A DNA stretch of 64,000 nucleotides, from contig NZ_SAXU01000001.1 in the NCBI RefSeq assembly GCF_008016455.1, forward strand, positions 62,001 through 126,000, read 5' to 3'. The translations under genes and the position numbers were made by a program. Positions 9,773-18,878 of this stretch are shown here, in pieces; position 1 is the stretch's first letter, and each line of letters opens with the position of its first letter. Below the pieces are notes generated by a model, which saw nothing but the letters and a program-made list of their open reading frames with translations, made no database searches and was not told the DNA's origin. The DNA comes from Brachyspira aalborgi. GTDB taxonomy: Bacteria > Spirochaetota > Brachyspiria > Brachyspirales > Brachyspiraceae.

Positions 9773-11137
9773 TTATTTCTGCCATTTATCAGGATTTTTA
9801 TTCCATTCTATCGCTATTTTAAAATCTTCCTCGCTTATAAATTTTTTATCTTTGGCAATTTTCATTAAAGTTGAAAAATTAGAGAGTGAAGAGAATTTTA
9901 TTTTTGCATCTTCAAAATTTTTATTTGCCTTTTCAAATTCATAAGAGAATATAGATATTATTTCAAGTCCAATAGCTCCATCTTCTTTGGAGGCTTCAAA
10001 AGCTTTAATAGAACTTGAACCTGTTGAAATTAAATCTTCTATCAATATTAATTTTTTATCTTTGCATTCCGCTCCTTCAATTTGTTTGCCTTTTCCATGC
10101 TCTTTTTTTTCGGCTCTTATATAACATAATGGTTTATTTAATTCGTAAGATATAAAAGAAGCCCAAGGAATTCCCGCCGTTGCCGTTCCGCCGACTATGT
10201 CAAAATCTTTATTTTTTAAAATATCTACAAAAGCGTCAACTATGATTTTTCTGTATTTTGGAAAACCGATTATATATCTATTGTCGCAATAAATCGGGCT
10301 TTTTATTCCCGACACAAAAGTAAAAGGATTTTTAATATTTAATTGAACGGCGTTAGTTTCAAGCAAGGCTTCCGCTATTAATACCGATTTTAAATTTTTA
10401 TTATTTTCAATTCCTTCGGCTATTTCTTCTATAATCATTTTGCAAGCTTTAACTCTGTCATCGCTTCTTGTTATAGGTCTGCCAACAACAATATAATCGC
10501 ATCCGTTTTCAATGGCTTCTTTCGGCGTCATCGTTCTTTCTTGGTCGTTAATATCAGCCCATTTTGGACGAACTCCAGGACAAACCGTTATAAAATTTTC
10601 TCCGCATTCTTTTTTTATAATATTCGCTTCTTTTGGCGAGCATACAACTCCGTCTAATCCCGCTTCTTTTCCTAATTTTGCCCAATTTACTGCAAGGTCT
10701 TTAAGAGCTAAATTTGAACTAAACATATTTTTTATATCGTTTTCGGATAGACTCGTTAAAACTGTAACTCCGATTATTAAATTATTTTTATTGATTTTTT
10801 TAATCTCTTCGACTGTTTTCTCCATCATTCTTTTACCGCCGCTTGTGTGAACATTAAACATAAAAATATTTTGTTTCGCGGCAAATAAAGAAGCCATAGC
10901 GGTTGTGTTCGGTATATCATGAAATTTCAAATCTAAAAAAACTTTTTTATTTTTGCTTGCCAAATATTCTATTATCTCTCCTTTAGTGTATAAAAAGAGT
11001 TCTAATCCGACTTTATAAAATATCGCCTCTTCACCAAGTTCGTCTATAAGTTTTGTAGCTTCGTTCATAGAATTAAAATCTAAAGCTATAATTAATTTTT
11101 CTTTCGGATTATTTATAAATTGATTTCTATCTTTCAT
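9773..11137 (-). CDS. pyrF/pyrE: bifunctional orotidine-5'-phosphate decarboxylase / orotate phosphoribosyltransferase
   Basis: A 454-residue fusion of the last two steps of UMP synthesis. Residues about 10-235 are OMP decarboxylase, with IALDFNS, the catalytic DLKFHDIPNT and VVGRPITRSDD near the phosphate-binding end. Residues about 250-454 are orotate phosphoribosyltransferase, with IYCDNRYI, a FVSGIKSPI substrate segment and the PRPP loop LILIEDLISTGSSS. The decarboxylase comes first, the reverse of the animal UMP synthase order. It is the last gene of the minus-strand operon pyrK-pyrD-pyrF/E, 19 bases after pyrD. Both halves look intact. Confidence 0.93.
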   Translation of the reverse strand: MKDRNQFINNPKEKLIIALDFNSMNEATKLIDELGEEAIFYKVGLELFLYTKGEIIEYLASKNKKVFLDLKFHDIPNTTAMASLFAAKQNIFMFNVHTSGGKRMMEKTVEEIKKINKNNLIIGVTVLTSLSENDIKNMFSSNLALKDLAVNWAKLGKEAGLDGVVCSPKEANIIKKECGENFITVCPGVRPKWADINDQERTMTPKEAIENGCDYIVVGRPITRSDDRVKACKMIIEEIAEGIENNKNLKSVLIAEALLETNAVQLNIKNPFTFVSGIKSPIYCDNRYIIGFPKYRKIIVDAFVDILKNKDFDIVGGTATAGIPWASFISYELNKPLCYIRAEKKEHGKGKQIEGAECKDKKLILIEDLISTGSSSIKAFEASKEDGAIGLEIISIFSYEFEKANKNFEDAKIKFSSLSNFSTLMKIAKDKKFISEEDFKIAIEWNKNPDKWQK

Positions 11138-11156
11138 AAAATTAACTCTCCTTATC

Positions 11157-12068
11157 TCATTTATGCGCTATTCCTATTAAATCTTTTATATTATCTATAT
11201 TATTTTCTTTAAGATAATTTTCAATTCCGTTTATAACTTCTATTGGAAGAATCGGATTTGAAAATATTCCAGAACCGATTGAAATTAAAGAAGCTCCCGC
11301 CATTATAAACTCCAAACCGTCATTAAAATTTTCTATTCCGCCCATTCCGATTATTGGAATTTTCACCGCTTTAAAAACTTGATAAACCATTCTAACCGCT
11401 ATAGGTTTTATGCATCCTCCCGATAATCCTCCGAATATATTTCCGAGTAAAGGCTTTTTTGTTTTTGTATCGATTTTCATTGCTAAAAAAGTGTTTACCA
11501 AAGAAACGGCATCTGCTCCAGCGCTTTCAACCGATTTTGCAATTTCCGTTATATCGGTAACATTCGGCGAGAGTTTTACTATAAGAGGTTTTTTAGTTAA
11601 AACTTTTTTTACGGATTTTGTTAGATTTTCTGCAGTTTTGCAATTTATTCCAAAAGCCATTACGCCGTTTTTTACATTTGGGCAGGATATATTTAATTCT
11701 ATAAAATCGACTCTCTCTATTTCGTTTGCAATTTCCGAAATTTTTATATATTCTTCTTCGCTCTCTCCGTTTATATTAAGAATTATTGGAGCTTTATATT
11801 TTATATTTTTAATTATATTATCTCTAAAATATTCTATTCCTGGATTTTCCAAACCTATGCAATTAATCATGCCCGAAGGAGTTTCGGCTATTCTTATTCC
11901 TTTGTTTCCTTCTCTTTTATTTAAAGTTATTCCTTTTAAGTTCACAGCTCCGAGTTTATCGACATTGAAATAATTATTATATTCTTCTCCGTAGCCAAAA
12001 CATCCCGAAGAGGTTATAACGGGATTTTTTAATTCTTTTCCTAAAAAATTGATTCTTAATTTTGACAT
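11157..12068 (-). CDS. pyrD: dihydroorotate dehydrogenase catalytic subunit (class 1B)
   Basis: A 303-residue FMN enzyme that oxidises dihydroorotate to orotate. Typical motifs are LKNPVITSSGCFGYGEE near residue 15, the NISCPNVKNG segment near 127 with the catalytic Cys, IVKLSPNVTDI near 165, and the FMN phosphate-binding GMGGIENFNDGLEF and AGASLISIGSGIF near 243-268. The partner PyrK lies directly upstream (10-base gap), which marks this as the NAD-dependent type 1B enzyme rather than the fumarate or quinone types. Confidence 0.95.
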   Translation of the reverse strand: MSKLRINFLGKELKNPVITSSGCFGYGEEYNNYFNVDKLGAVNLKGITLNKREGNKGIRIAETPSGMINCIGLENPGIEYFRDNIIKNIKYKAPIILNINGESEEEYIKISEIANEIERVDFIELNISCPNVKNGVMAFGINCKTAENLTKSVKKVLTKKPLIVKLSPNVTDITEIAKSVESAGADAVSLVNTFLAMKIDTKTKKPLLGNIFGGLSGGCIKPIAVRMVYQVFKAVKIPIIGMGGIENFNDGLEFIMAGASLISIGSGIFSNPILPIEVINGIENYLKENNIDNIKDLIGIAHK

Positions 12069-12078
12069 AATTTTAATT

Positions 12079-12867
12079 CTATACCATTAAATATTTTGCA
12101 TCAAATACGGGACCGTCATGGCAAACTTTTTTTAATATATATTTATTTTTTTTTGTATTTTTAGTATTTTCATTTTTCAATATTTCTACATTGCATCCTA
12201 AACATGCATTTACTCCGCAAGCCATTCTTCTTTCTAAAGAAGCAAAACATTTTATATTATTTTCTAAAGACAATTTTATTATTCCTTTCATCATAATCTC
12301 GGGACCGCAAGTATAAATTAAATCGAATTTATTTTCTTTTAATAATTCTTTTGTTTTTTCTACGCAATTACATTTATCGCCTACAGAACCGTCATCTGTA
12401 GTTATATAAAGTTTAATATTATTAATATCGAATCTCTCGATTATTTTTATTGCGCTTTCATTAGCTCCGCCGAAAATAAGAGAGATATTGTTTTTATTTT
12501 TAATCAAATTATTTATTAAAAGTTTAAAAGGCGCTATTCCCATTCCGCCCGCCACTAAAAGCAAATTTTTATTATTTATATTAGTTTCAAATCCGTTGCC
12601 TAAAGCTCCTTGAATATTTATAGAATCGGACTTTTTTAAATTAGATAAATATTTTGTTCCATTTCCTTTGACTTGATAATAAAACTCTAAAATATTTTTA
12701 TCTGCATAATGAACGCTTATCGGTCTTCTCAAATATGAATCGCATTTAAGCATAAAGAATTGTCCAGCTTTTACGCATTTAAATGATTTTTCGGATTTTA
12801 CTTTTAATAAAAATTTATCTGCCGATATTTTTACATTTTCTATTATTTCGCATTCTTCTAAAAACAT
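12079..12867 (-). CDS. pyrK: dihydroorotate dehydrogenase electron-transfer subunit
   Basis: A 262-residue ferredoxin-reductase-like subunit that passes electrons from PyrD to NAD. The FAD-binding motif is YLRRPISVH near residue 47, the NAD-binding fold starts at LLVAGGMGIAPFKLLI near 103, and the [2Fe-2S] cysteines lie at the end: ACGVNACLGCNV and VCHDGPVFDA. It is the first gene of the pyr operon, divergent from frr. A candidate -10 TATACT lies in the divergent gap, but its -35 is weak. Confidence 0.93.
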   Translation of the reverse strand: MFLEECEIIENVKISADKFLLKVKSEKSFKCVKAGQFFMLKCDSYLRRPISVHYADKNILEFYYQVKGNGTKYLSNLKKSDSINIQGALGNGFETNINNKNLLLVAGGMGIAPFKLLINNLIKNKNNISLIFGGANESAIKIIERFDINNIKLYITTDDGSVGDKCNCVEKTKELLKENKFDLIYTCGPEIMMKGIIKLSLENNIKCFASLERRMACGVNACLGCNVEILKNENTKNTKKNKYILKKVCHDGPVFDAKYLMV

Positions 12868-12967
12868 AAAAAACCTTAACTATACAAATAAATTTATTAA
12901 ATCCGTTAAAGTATAACATATATTTTATATAATTTAAAGCCTAATTAAATAAAATATAAAAAAACAT

Positions 12968-12995
12968 TTGCTTTTATTCTTAAATAAATTATAAT
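12968..12995 (+). promoter_or_regulatory. sigma-70 promoter for frr-uppS-cdsA
   Basis: TTGCTT at 12968-12973 and a perfect TATAAT at 12990-12995 with a 16-base spacer, 28 bases before the frr start. Confidence 0.55.
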
Positions 12996-13023
12996 CTAAA
13001 TTAAAAACAAAAAAGGATTTTCT

Positions 13024-13572
13024 ATGGCAAAAGAATCTTATAAAGAAAGAATGGAAAAAACCATTAATAGCTTACAAAACGATTTGAAAGGAATAAGAAC
13101 GGGAAGAGCAAACGCTTCAATATTGGACGGCATAAAAGTTGAAGCTTACGGAAGCAATATGCCTTTGAAACAAGTCGGCAATGTGACAACGCCCGATGCA
13201 AAAACGATAATGATTCAACCTTTCGATAAAGCTTTGATTGGCGATATAGAAAAAGCTATATTAAAATCGGATTTAGGATTTAATCCTTTCAATGAATCGG
13301 GAAATATTAGAATAGTAGTTCCAGAGCTTACTAAAGAAAGAAGAGAAGAATTAAAAAAAGGCGTTAGACATAGAGGAGAAGAGGCAAAAATATCGATTAG
13401 AAATATAAGAAGAGACGAAAACGATAAAATAAAAAAAGAATTAAAAGATAAAACTATAACCGAAGACGAATCAAAGAATCAAGAGAAGAAAATACAAACC
13501 GATACAGATTCCTATATAAAAAAAGTAGACGAATTGATTGGCTCTAAAGAAAAAGAATTAGATACTATATGA
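13024..13572 (+). CDS. frr: ribosome recycling factor
   Basis: A 182-residue protein of full family length that splits post-termination ribosomes with EF-G. Signature segments are LKGIRTGRANASILDGIKVE (about 20-40), the central beta domain with GNVTTPDAKTIMIQPFDKA, and the helical VPELTKERREELKKGVRHRGEEAKISIRNIRR stretch. AAAGGA lies before the ATG. The stop overlaps the uppS start by 4 bases (ATGA), so translation is coupled. tsf and pyrH, common upstream neighbours, are absent. Confidence 0.97.
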   Translation: MAKESYKERMEKTINSLQNDLKGIRTGRANASILDGIKVEAYGSNMPLKQVGNVTTPDAKTIMIQPFDKALIGDIEKAILKSDLGFNPFNESGNIRIVVPELTKERREELKKGVRHRGEEAKISIRNIRRDENDKIKKELKDKTITEDESKNQEKKIQTDTDSYIKKVDELIGSKEKELDTI

Positions 13573-14285
13573 TAAACGATAATATTCCAAAGCATGTGGC
13601 TATAATAATGGACGGAAACGGAAGATGGGCAAAGGCTCATAATAAAAGCAGAAGTTATGGGCATAGAAGCGGAAGCGAAAATGTAATTAAAATAGTCGAG
13701 GCATGCTGCGAACTAAATATTAAGTATTTAACTTTATACGCTTTTTCAACGGAAAATTGGAGGCGTCCAGAAGAAGAAAAAAAAGCGCTTTTCAAATTAT
13801 TAAAAGAATTCTATAAAAAAGAAATTAAAAGATTAATATCGAATAATATTTTGGTTAAACATATTGGAGATATTGAAGCTTTTCCTAAAGATACCGTAAA
13901 AACTATTAAAGAAACGGAAAGCGAAACCGCGGAAAAATGCAAAAATCCCATATTGACGGTTATTTTGGCTTTAAATTACGGATTTAGAGATGAAATGAAA
14001 AACGCCGTAAAAAATATATGCAAAGATATAAAAAACGAAATTATAAATATAGACGATATTGACGAAACTCTAATATCAAACTATTTATATACGAAAAATA
14101 TTCCCGACCCAGATTTTATTATAAGAACTTCGGGAGAGAATAGATTGAGTAATTTTTTAATGTATCAAGCGTCTTATAGCGAATTATATTTTACAAACAT
14201 ATTGTGGCCCGATTTTTCAAAAGAAGATTTTAAAATTTCTATAAACGAATATTCAAATAGAATCAGAAGATTCGGAGGACTTTAA
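13569..14285 (+). CDS. uppS: undecaprenyl diphosphate synthase (cis-prenyltransferase)
   Basis: A 238-residue enzyme that extends farnesyl diphosphate to the C55 carrier lipid used in cell-wall synthesis. The catalytic MDGNGRWA lies near residues 14-21, LTLYAFSTENW near 56, and the C-terminal substrate motif IRTSGENRLSNFLMYQASYSE near 187-207, where the family usually has RTSGE.RLSNF.LWQ.AYSE. It overlaps frr by 4 bases and precedes cdsA by 3 bases. Confidence 0.96.
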   Translation: MINDNIPKHVAIIMDGNGRWAKAHNKSRSYGHRSGSENVIKIVEACCELNIKYLTLYAFSTENWRRPEEEKKALFKLLKEFYKKEIKRLISNNILVKHIGDIEAFPKDTVKTIKETESETAEKCKNPILTVILALNYGFRDEMKNAVKNICKDIKNEIINIDDIDETLISNYLYTKNIPDPDFIIRTSGENRLSNFLMYQASYSELYFTNILWPDFSKEDFKISINEYSNRIRRFGGL

Positions 14286-14288
14286 AAT

Positions 14289-15197
14289 ATGAGAAAAAGG
14301 CTTATATCGGTTATTCTAACTTTGCCGTTATTTACATTTATATTATTTTACGATAGATTAATTTTTTTATTTCATTTGCTTATATTATCAATATCGATTT
14401 TTAGCGCTTTGGAAATTTTTTATATGGCAAAAGTGCATAGACAAAAAAATTTAAGAACCGTAATAACTACAATGATTGCTATGGTTTTAGGATATGTTAT
14501 AACTATTTGCGGACCTAAAGTTTTTGTAGGCGATTTTTCTTCGTTATATAAAATAGTAGAAACAAAAAATCCTTCGATGGATTTGTCTTTGATTATGGTT
14601 TTCGCTTTAATAGCGGCTTTATTTTTAATAAATATTTTTAAGGTTAATGTTTCCACTTTTGAAGAAAAAGGAAGAGCGATATTAACTGCGGTTTTCTGTT
14701 TTATTTATGTCGGACTTGGAATTTGGCATATTTCTTTAATGAGATTTATGCCGAGCGGAAAATATTATATGGTATTTATATTTATGTGCGCTTGGTTAAG
14801 CGATACGGGAGGATATGTTATAGGGCGAGAGTTTGGAAAACATAAACTTTCAAATTCTGCTTCGCCTAATAAAAGTTGGGAAGGTTTTATAGGAATGTTT
14901 ATATTTACGCTTCCTTTGATAATTCTTTATTATTATTTATATTCAAAAAATTATTTGGTTTTTCTGCTTGGTAAAAATATTCCAAATTTTTCATTGCATC
15001 AAATTATAATATTAACTTCGATATTTATTCTTACAAGTTTTTTGGGAGATATGGGTGAAAGTTTAATAAAGAGAATGTATGACACAAAAGATTCTTCAAA
15101 AATGTTTCCTGGACATGGCGGAGTTTTCGATATATTCGATAGCGTTATATTAACCGCTCCGATTTCTTATTATATATTTTATTTATTGCAAAAGTAG
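14289..15197 (+). CDS. cdsA: phosphatidate cytidylyltransferase
   Basis: A 302-residue polytopic membrane enzyme that makes CDP-diacylglycerol. About eight membrane segments are present. The signature falls near the C-terminus: SLIKRMYDTKDSSKMFPGHGGVFDIFDSVI, with the conserved K.D...PGHGG..D..D core. DTGGYVIGREFGKHKLSNSASPNKSWEG near residues 177-205 is the other conserved block. Third gene of frr-uppS-cdsA; a promoter for the next operon begins about 20 bases past the stop. Confidence 0.95.
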   Translation: MRKRLISVILTLPLFTFILFYDRLIFLFHLLILSISIFSALEIFYMAKVHRQKNLRTVITTMIAMVLGYVITICGPKVFVGDFSSLYKIVETKNPSMDLSLIMVFALIAALFLINIFKVNVSTFEEKGRAILTAVFCFIYVGLGIWHISLMRFMPSGKYYMVFIFMCAWLSDTGGYVIGREFGKHKLSNSASPNKSWEGFIGMFIFTLPLIILYYYLYSKNYLVFLLGKNIPNFSLHQIIILTSIFILTSFLGDMGESLIKRMYDTKDSSKMFPGHGGVFDIFDSVILTAPISYYIFYLLQK

Positions 15198-15217
15198 GAA
15201 TTAATTTAAATATATTC

Positions 15218-15246
15218 TTGACTTTTAATTTTAAATTGTATATATT
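15218..15246 (+). promoter_or_regulatory. sigma-70 promoter for the sugar ABC transporter operon
   Basis: TTGACT at 15218-15223 and TATATT at 15241-15246 with a 17-base spacer. A strong GGGGG ribosome site precedes the ATG at 15280. Confidence 0.55.
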
Positions 15247-15279
15247 TAACTATATAAATAAAAAATTGGGGGCATTTAT

Positions 15280-16593
15280 ATGAGATTACAATCAAAACTA
15301 ATATCTATTATTTTATCAAGCATATTAATATTGTCTTGCGGAAACTCAAAAACAAAACAAACGGTTAGCAAATTGCCGACAATAGACGAGAATACTGAAA
15401 CTGAAATAACAGTTTGGGCATGGAATGTCGCGGCAAAAGCTTTGGTAGAATCGGCAAAAAGTTTTAATCAAAAATATCCTAAAATTAAAGTAAATGTTCA
15501 GGAATACGGACTCGCTCAAAATGTATACGAAAGATATAGCGTAATTTTATCTTCTGGAGTTGGAGTTCCCGATATAATTCAAATAGAAAGCGATTATGTT
15601 CAAACATTTGCGGAAACTTATCCTCAATATTTTTTTGATATGAACGGATATATAGACATAGATGGAAAAGTCGACCCTTCTAAAATTTCCACAAGTTATG
15701 ACAGCGAAGGAAAACTCGTTTCTATTCCTTGGGATTCTGGTCCTGTCGTTATGTTTTATAGAGAAGATTTATTTAATCAAGCGGGAATCGATATAAATTC
15801 TATAATTACTTTTGAAGATTATATTTCGGCGGGAAAAAAATTAAAAGAAAAATTTCCAAATATAACAATGACGGGGCTTCCTTTCACTCAAGATGAAAAT
15901 TTATTCAGATGTTTGCTTGTGGCGAATAAATCTTATTATTTAAATAATAAAGGCGAGATAACGGTAGCGTCTTCAAAGGCGATTGAAACTCTTCAAATGA
16001 TAAAGAGACTAATAGACGAAGGAGTTGCAAAAAATACTATAAATTGGGATGGCGGTATCGTTGCAAATAAAAACGGAGAATTGGCTTCATGGATTATGGG
16101 CGGATGGTGGGGAGGCACTATAAAAGACCAAATGCCAGAAATGAAAGGAAAATGGAAAATAGCGCCTATACCAGCATTTCCTGACGGAGCAAGAGCGTCT
16201 TCTTCTGGCGGAGCGGGACTTTCCATAACGGCAAGCGAACCGATTAAACAGGCGGCGGCTTTGGAGTTTATAAAAGAAAGTTTAATGAATGTGGATAATC
16301 AACTTATGATGTATGAAAAATATAGTTTATTTCCTTCTTATTTGCCGACTTATGACGATGAGAGATTCTTAAAATCTGACGATTATTTTGGAGACGATTT
16401 TAATAAAATATTGGCGGATGTTACAAAAGAAATCCCAAATGTTATTTATGCGTCCAAAGATTTTGCGGAAATAAAAAATACCGTAGTAAGCGTTTATGAA
16501 GATGTATTAAATAATAATAGAGATATTAAATCCGCTTTGGAACAGGCTGCGAGTCAAATAAGCGGAGCTACGGGAAGAAAGATAGTTAAATAA
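15280..16593 (+). CDS. sugar ABC transporter substrate-binding lipoprotein
   Basis: A 437-residue family-1 solute-binding protein. The N-terminal signal ends in the lipobox LILSC (Cys20), so the mature protein is lipid-anchored outside the inner membrane. The fold is indicated by EITVWAWNVAAKALVESAKSFNQKYPKIKV near residues 41-70, DIIQIESDYVQTFAE near 108 and the ligand-face WDSGPVVMFYREDLFNQAG near 150-168. The next gene is a close paralogue and two permeases follow, so this is the binding protein of a carbohydrate uptake operon. The sugar cannot be named. No ATPase gene is present nearby; a shared MsmK-type ATPase elsewhere is likely. Confidence 0.92.
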   Translation: MRLQSKLISIILSSILILSCGNSKTKQTVSKLPTIDENTETEITVWAWNVAAKALVESAKSFNQKYPKIKVNVQEYGLAQNVYERYSVILSSGVGVPDIIQIESDYVQTFAETYPQYFFDMNGYIDIDGKVDPSKISTSYDSEGKLVSIPWDSGPVVMFYREDLFNQAGIDINSIITFEDYISAGKKLKEKFPNITMTGLPFTQDENLFRCLLVANKSYYLNNKGEITVASSKAIETLQMIKRLIDEGVAKNTINWDGGIVANKNGELASWIMGGWWGGTIKDQMPEMKGKWKIAPIPAFPDGARASSSGGAGLSITASEPIKQAAALEFIKESLMNVDNQLMMYEKYSLFPSYLPTYDDERFLKSDDYFGDDFNKILADVTKEIPNVIYASKDFAEIKNTVVSVYEDVLNNNRDIKSALEQAASQISGATGRKIVK

Positions 16594-16623
16594 AAAATGT
16601 TAATAAAAAATACTATTGACTTT

Positions 16624-16651
16624 TTGACAAAAAGTTATAAGTTAATAAATA
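16624..16651 (+). promoter_or_regulatory. possible internal promoter before the second binding-protein gene
   Basis: TTGACA at 16624-16629 and a weak TAAATA at 16646-16651, 16-base spacer. The -35 overlaps a small hairpin (ACTTTTT, loop GAC, AAAAAGT). Confidence 0.3.
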
Positions 16652-16676
16652 ATTTTATTTTACGGAGTTTATATTT

Positions 16677-18003
16677 ATGAAATATTTTTGTAAAATTGTA
16701 TTTGCTACATTGCTCACAATAGCGGTTATTTCATGCGGAGATTCAAAATCAAAAAACGAAATCGTAGAATTGCCTGCGATTGACGAAAATACCGAAACGG
16801 AAATAACGGTTTGGAGTTGGAATGTAGCCGCTAAAGCTTTAATGGAAACGGCTAAAACTTTTAACGAAAAGTATCCTAACATTAAAGTAAATGTTCAGGA
16901 ATTCGGAGGCGCAGGTCCAGCTTTTGAAAGATACGGAATCGTTCTTGCATCTGGAGAAGGAATACCCGACATAATGACTATAGAAAGCGATTATGTTCAG
17001 TCGTTTGCGGAAAAATATCCAAAATATTTCTTGGATTTGAAAAGTCTCGCTCCTTCGGATATAGACCAAATAGTCGACCCTTCAAAAGTTACAACAAGTT
17101 ACGACAGCGAAGGAAAACTTGTAGCTATAGCTTGGGATTCTGGTCCAGTGGTTATGTATTATAGAGAAGATTTATTTAGACAAGCGGGAATAAATCCAGA
17201 TTCAATAGTCACTTGGGAAGATTTTATACAGAGTAGGAAAAGAATTTCAGGGAAAGATGCCTAATGTAAAATTTATCGGATGGCCATTCGTTCAAGATGA
17301 CGGATTTTGGAGAGATTTAATGGTTCAAAATAATGTTTATTATTTGAATAGAGACGGAGATATAACAATATCGTCTCCTAAAGCCGTTGAAAGCATAACG
17401 ATTTTAAGAAGATTAATAGACGAAGGTTTGGCTTTGAATACAGTAAACTGGGACGGAACTATAAGAGCGAATAAAAACGGAGAAGTCGCCACTTATATTA
17501 TTGCCGCTTGGTGGGGAGGAACTATAAAAGACCAAATGCCTGAAATGAAAGGAAAATGGAGAGCTATGAAAATGCCTACAATTAATGAAAACGGAGCGAG
17601 AGCTTCATCGCATGGAGGCTCTACTCTAACGATAACCGCGTCCGACCCTATAAAACAAGCGGCTTCTTGGGCTTTTATAGAGCATTCTTTATTGTCGGTT
17701 GATAGTCAGCTTTTAATGTATGATAAATTCGGTTTATTTCCTTCATATCTTCCCGTTTACGATGATGAAAGATTTAATACTGCTGACCCTTATTTTGGAA
17801 ATCAGTTTTATAATCAACTGCTTGGCGAAGTGACGAGAGAAATTCCTCCTGCAATATTTACCTCTGACGATTATTCTGAAATTAGAAATATTGCGTTAAG
17901 CGTATATGAAGATATATTGAATAATAATTCGGATATACAAAATACATTGAATAACGCCGCTAATCAAATAAGTTCTTCCACTGGAAGAAAGATAGCTAAA
18001 TAA
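16677..18003 (+). pseudogene. sugar ABC transporter substrate-binding lipoprotein, frameshifted
   Basis: A second binding lipoprotein, closely similar to its upstream neighbour along the whole length (for example ITVWSWNVAAKALMETAKTF and WGGTIKDQMPEMKGKW). The lipobox is AVISC. The frame breaks near 17231: the first part runs 16677-17264 and ends after WEDFIQ with 13 off-frame residues, and the rest continues in the +1 frame to 18003. Removing one base at about 17231-17232 restores FIQ-VGKEFQGKMPNVKF, which aligns with the paralogue, and gives about 441 residues. The remaining sequence is well conserved, so this is a very recent lesion or a sequence error. TACGGAG precedes the ATG. Confidence 0.85.
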
Positions 18004-18017
18004 AATCGGAGTAAAAA

Positions 18018-18878
18018 ATGAAAATTAAGAAAAAGAATATAACTCCATGGCTTTTTATAGCGCCAGCCTTAATTTTTATATTATGTTTTAGTATATATCC
18101 TTTAATTGAAACTATATATTTAAGTTTTATGACTACAAGAAGAGGAGATATCGTATTTGCAGGGCTTCAGAATTTTAAGAGACTTTTATCCGACCAATAT
18201 TTTTATACTTCTTTGAAAAATTCTCTTATATATTTAATTATACAAGTTCCTATAATGACTTTGTTGGCTATATTGCTTGCTATGGCTTTGCATAACGGAA
18301 TTACAAAATTAAAAGGCTTATTTAGAACGATATATTTTATACCGTTTATAGTCGAGTCTGTCGCTTATAGCTTGATATTCGTTTTATTATTTCAAGAAAG
18401 AGGCGTTATAAATTTTCTACTGTCTATTATAAATATTAGTCCTGTTATGTGGCTTACTCAAACTTGGCCAGCAAGATTTTTAATAATGCTTATAATGACA
18501 TGGAGATGGACGGGATATAATATGATAATAATTTTAGCGGGACTTCAAAGCATACCAAACGATTATTATGAAGCGGCTACTATAGACGGAGCTAACGCTT
18601 TTCATAAATTTGTAAATATAACCATTCCCATGTTAAAGCCCGTTATATTATTTTCTACAATATTATCGACTATAGGAACTTTGAATTTATTTACCGAACC
18701 TTATTTGCTTACAAACGGAGGACCGAATAATTCTACAATAAGTTTGGGATTATATATTTATAGGCAGGCTTTTCAATCTATTAATTTGACTTACGCCGCC
18801 ACAATATCGGTAGCTATACTTGTAATAGTAGGCGTTCTTTCAAGATTGCAAATGAAAGTTGGAGAAAATACAAAATGA
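18018..18878 (+). CDS. sugar ABC transporter permease (MalF/UgpA type)
   Basis: A 286-residue inner-membrane permease with six membrane segments. The opening ITPWLFIAPALIFILCF and the EAA loop YYEAATIDGANAFHKFVNITIPMLKP near residues 190-215 (contact to the ATPase) are characteristic of the carbohydrate uptake 1 family. It starts 14 bases after the binding-protein gene, with CGGAG as ribosome site, and its TGA overlaps the next ATG. Confidence 0.94.
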   Translation: MKIKKKNITPWLFIAPALIFILCFSIYPLIETIYLSFMTTRRGDIVFAGLQNFKRLLSDQYFYTSLKNSLIYLIIQVPIMTLLAILLAMALHNGITKLKGLFRTIYFIPFIVESVAYSLIFVLLFQERGVINFLLSIINISPVMWLTQTWPARFLIMLIMTWRWTGYNMIIILAGLQSIPNDYYEAATIDGANAFHKFVNITIPMLKPVILFSTILSTIGTLNLFTEPYLLTNGGPNNSTISLGLYIYRQAFQSINLTYAATISVAILVIVGVLSRLQMKVGENTK

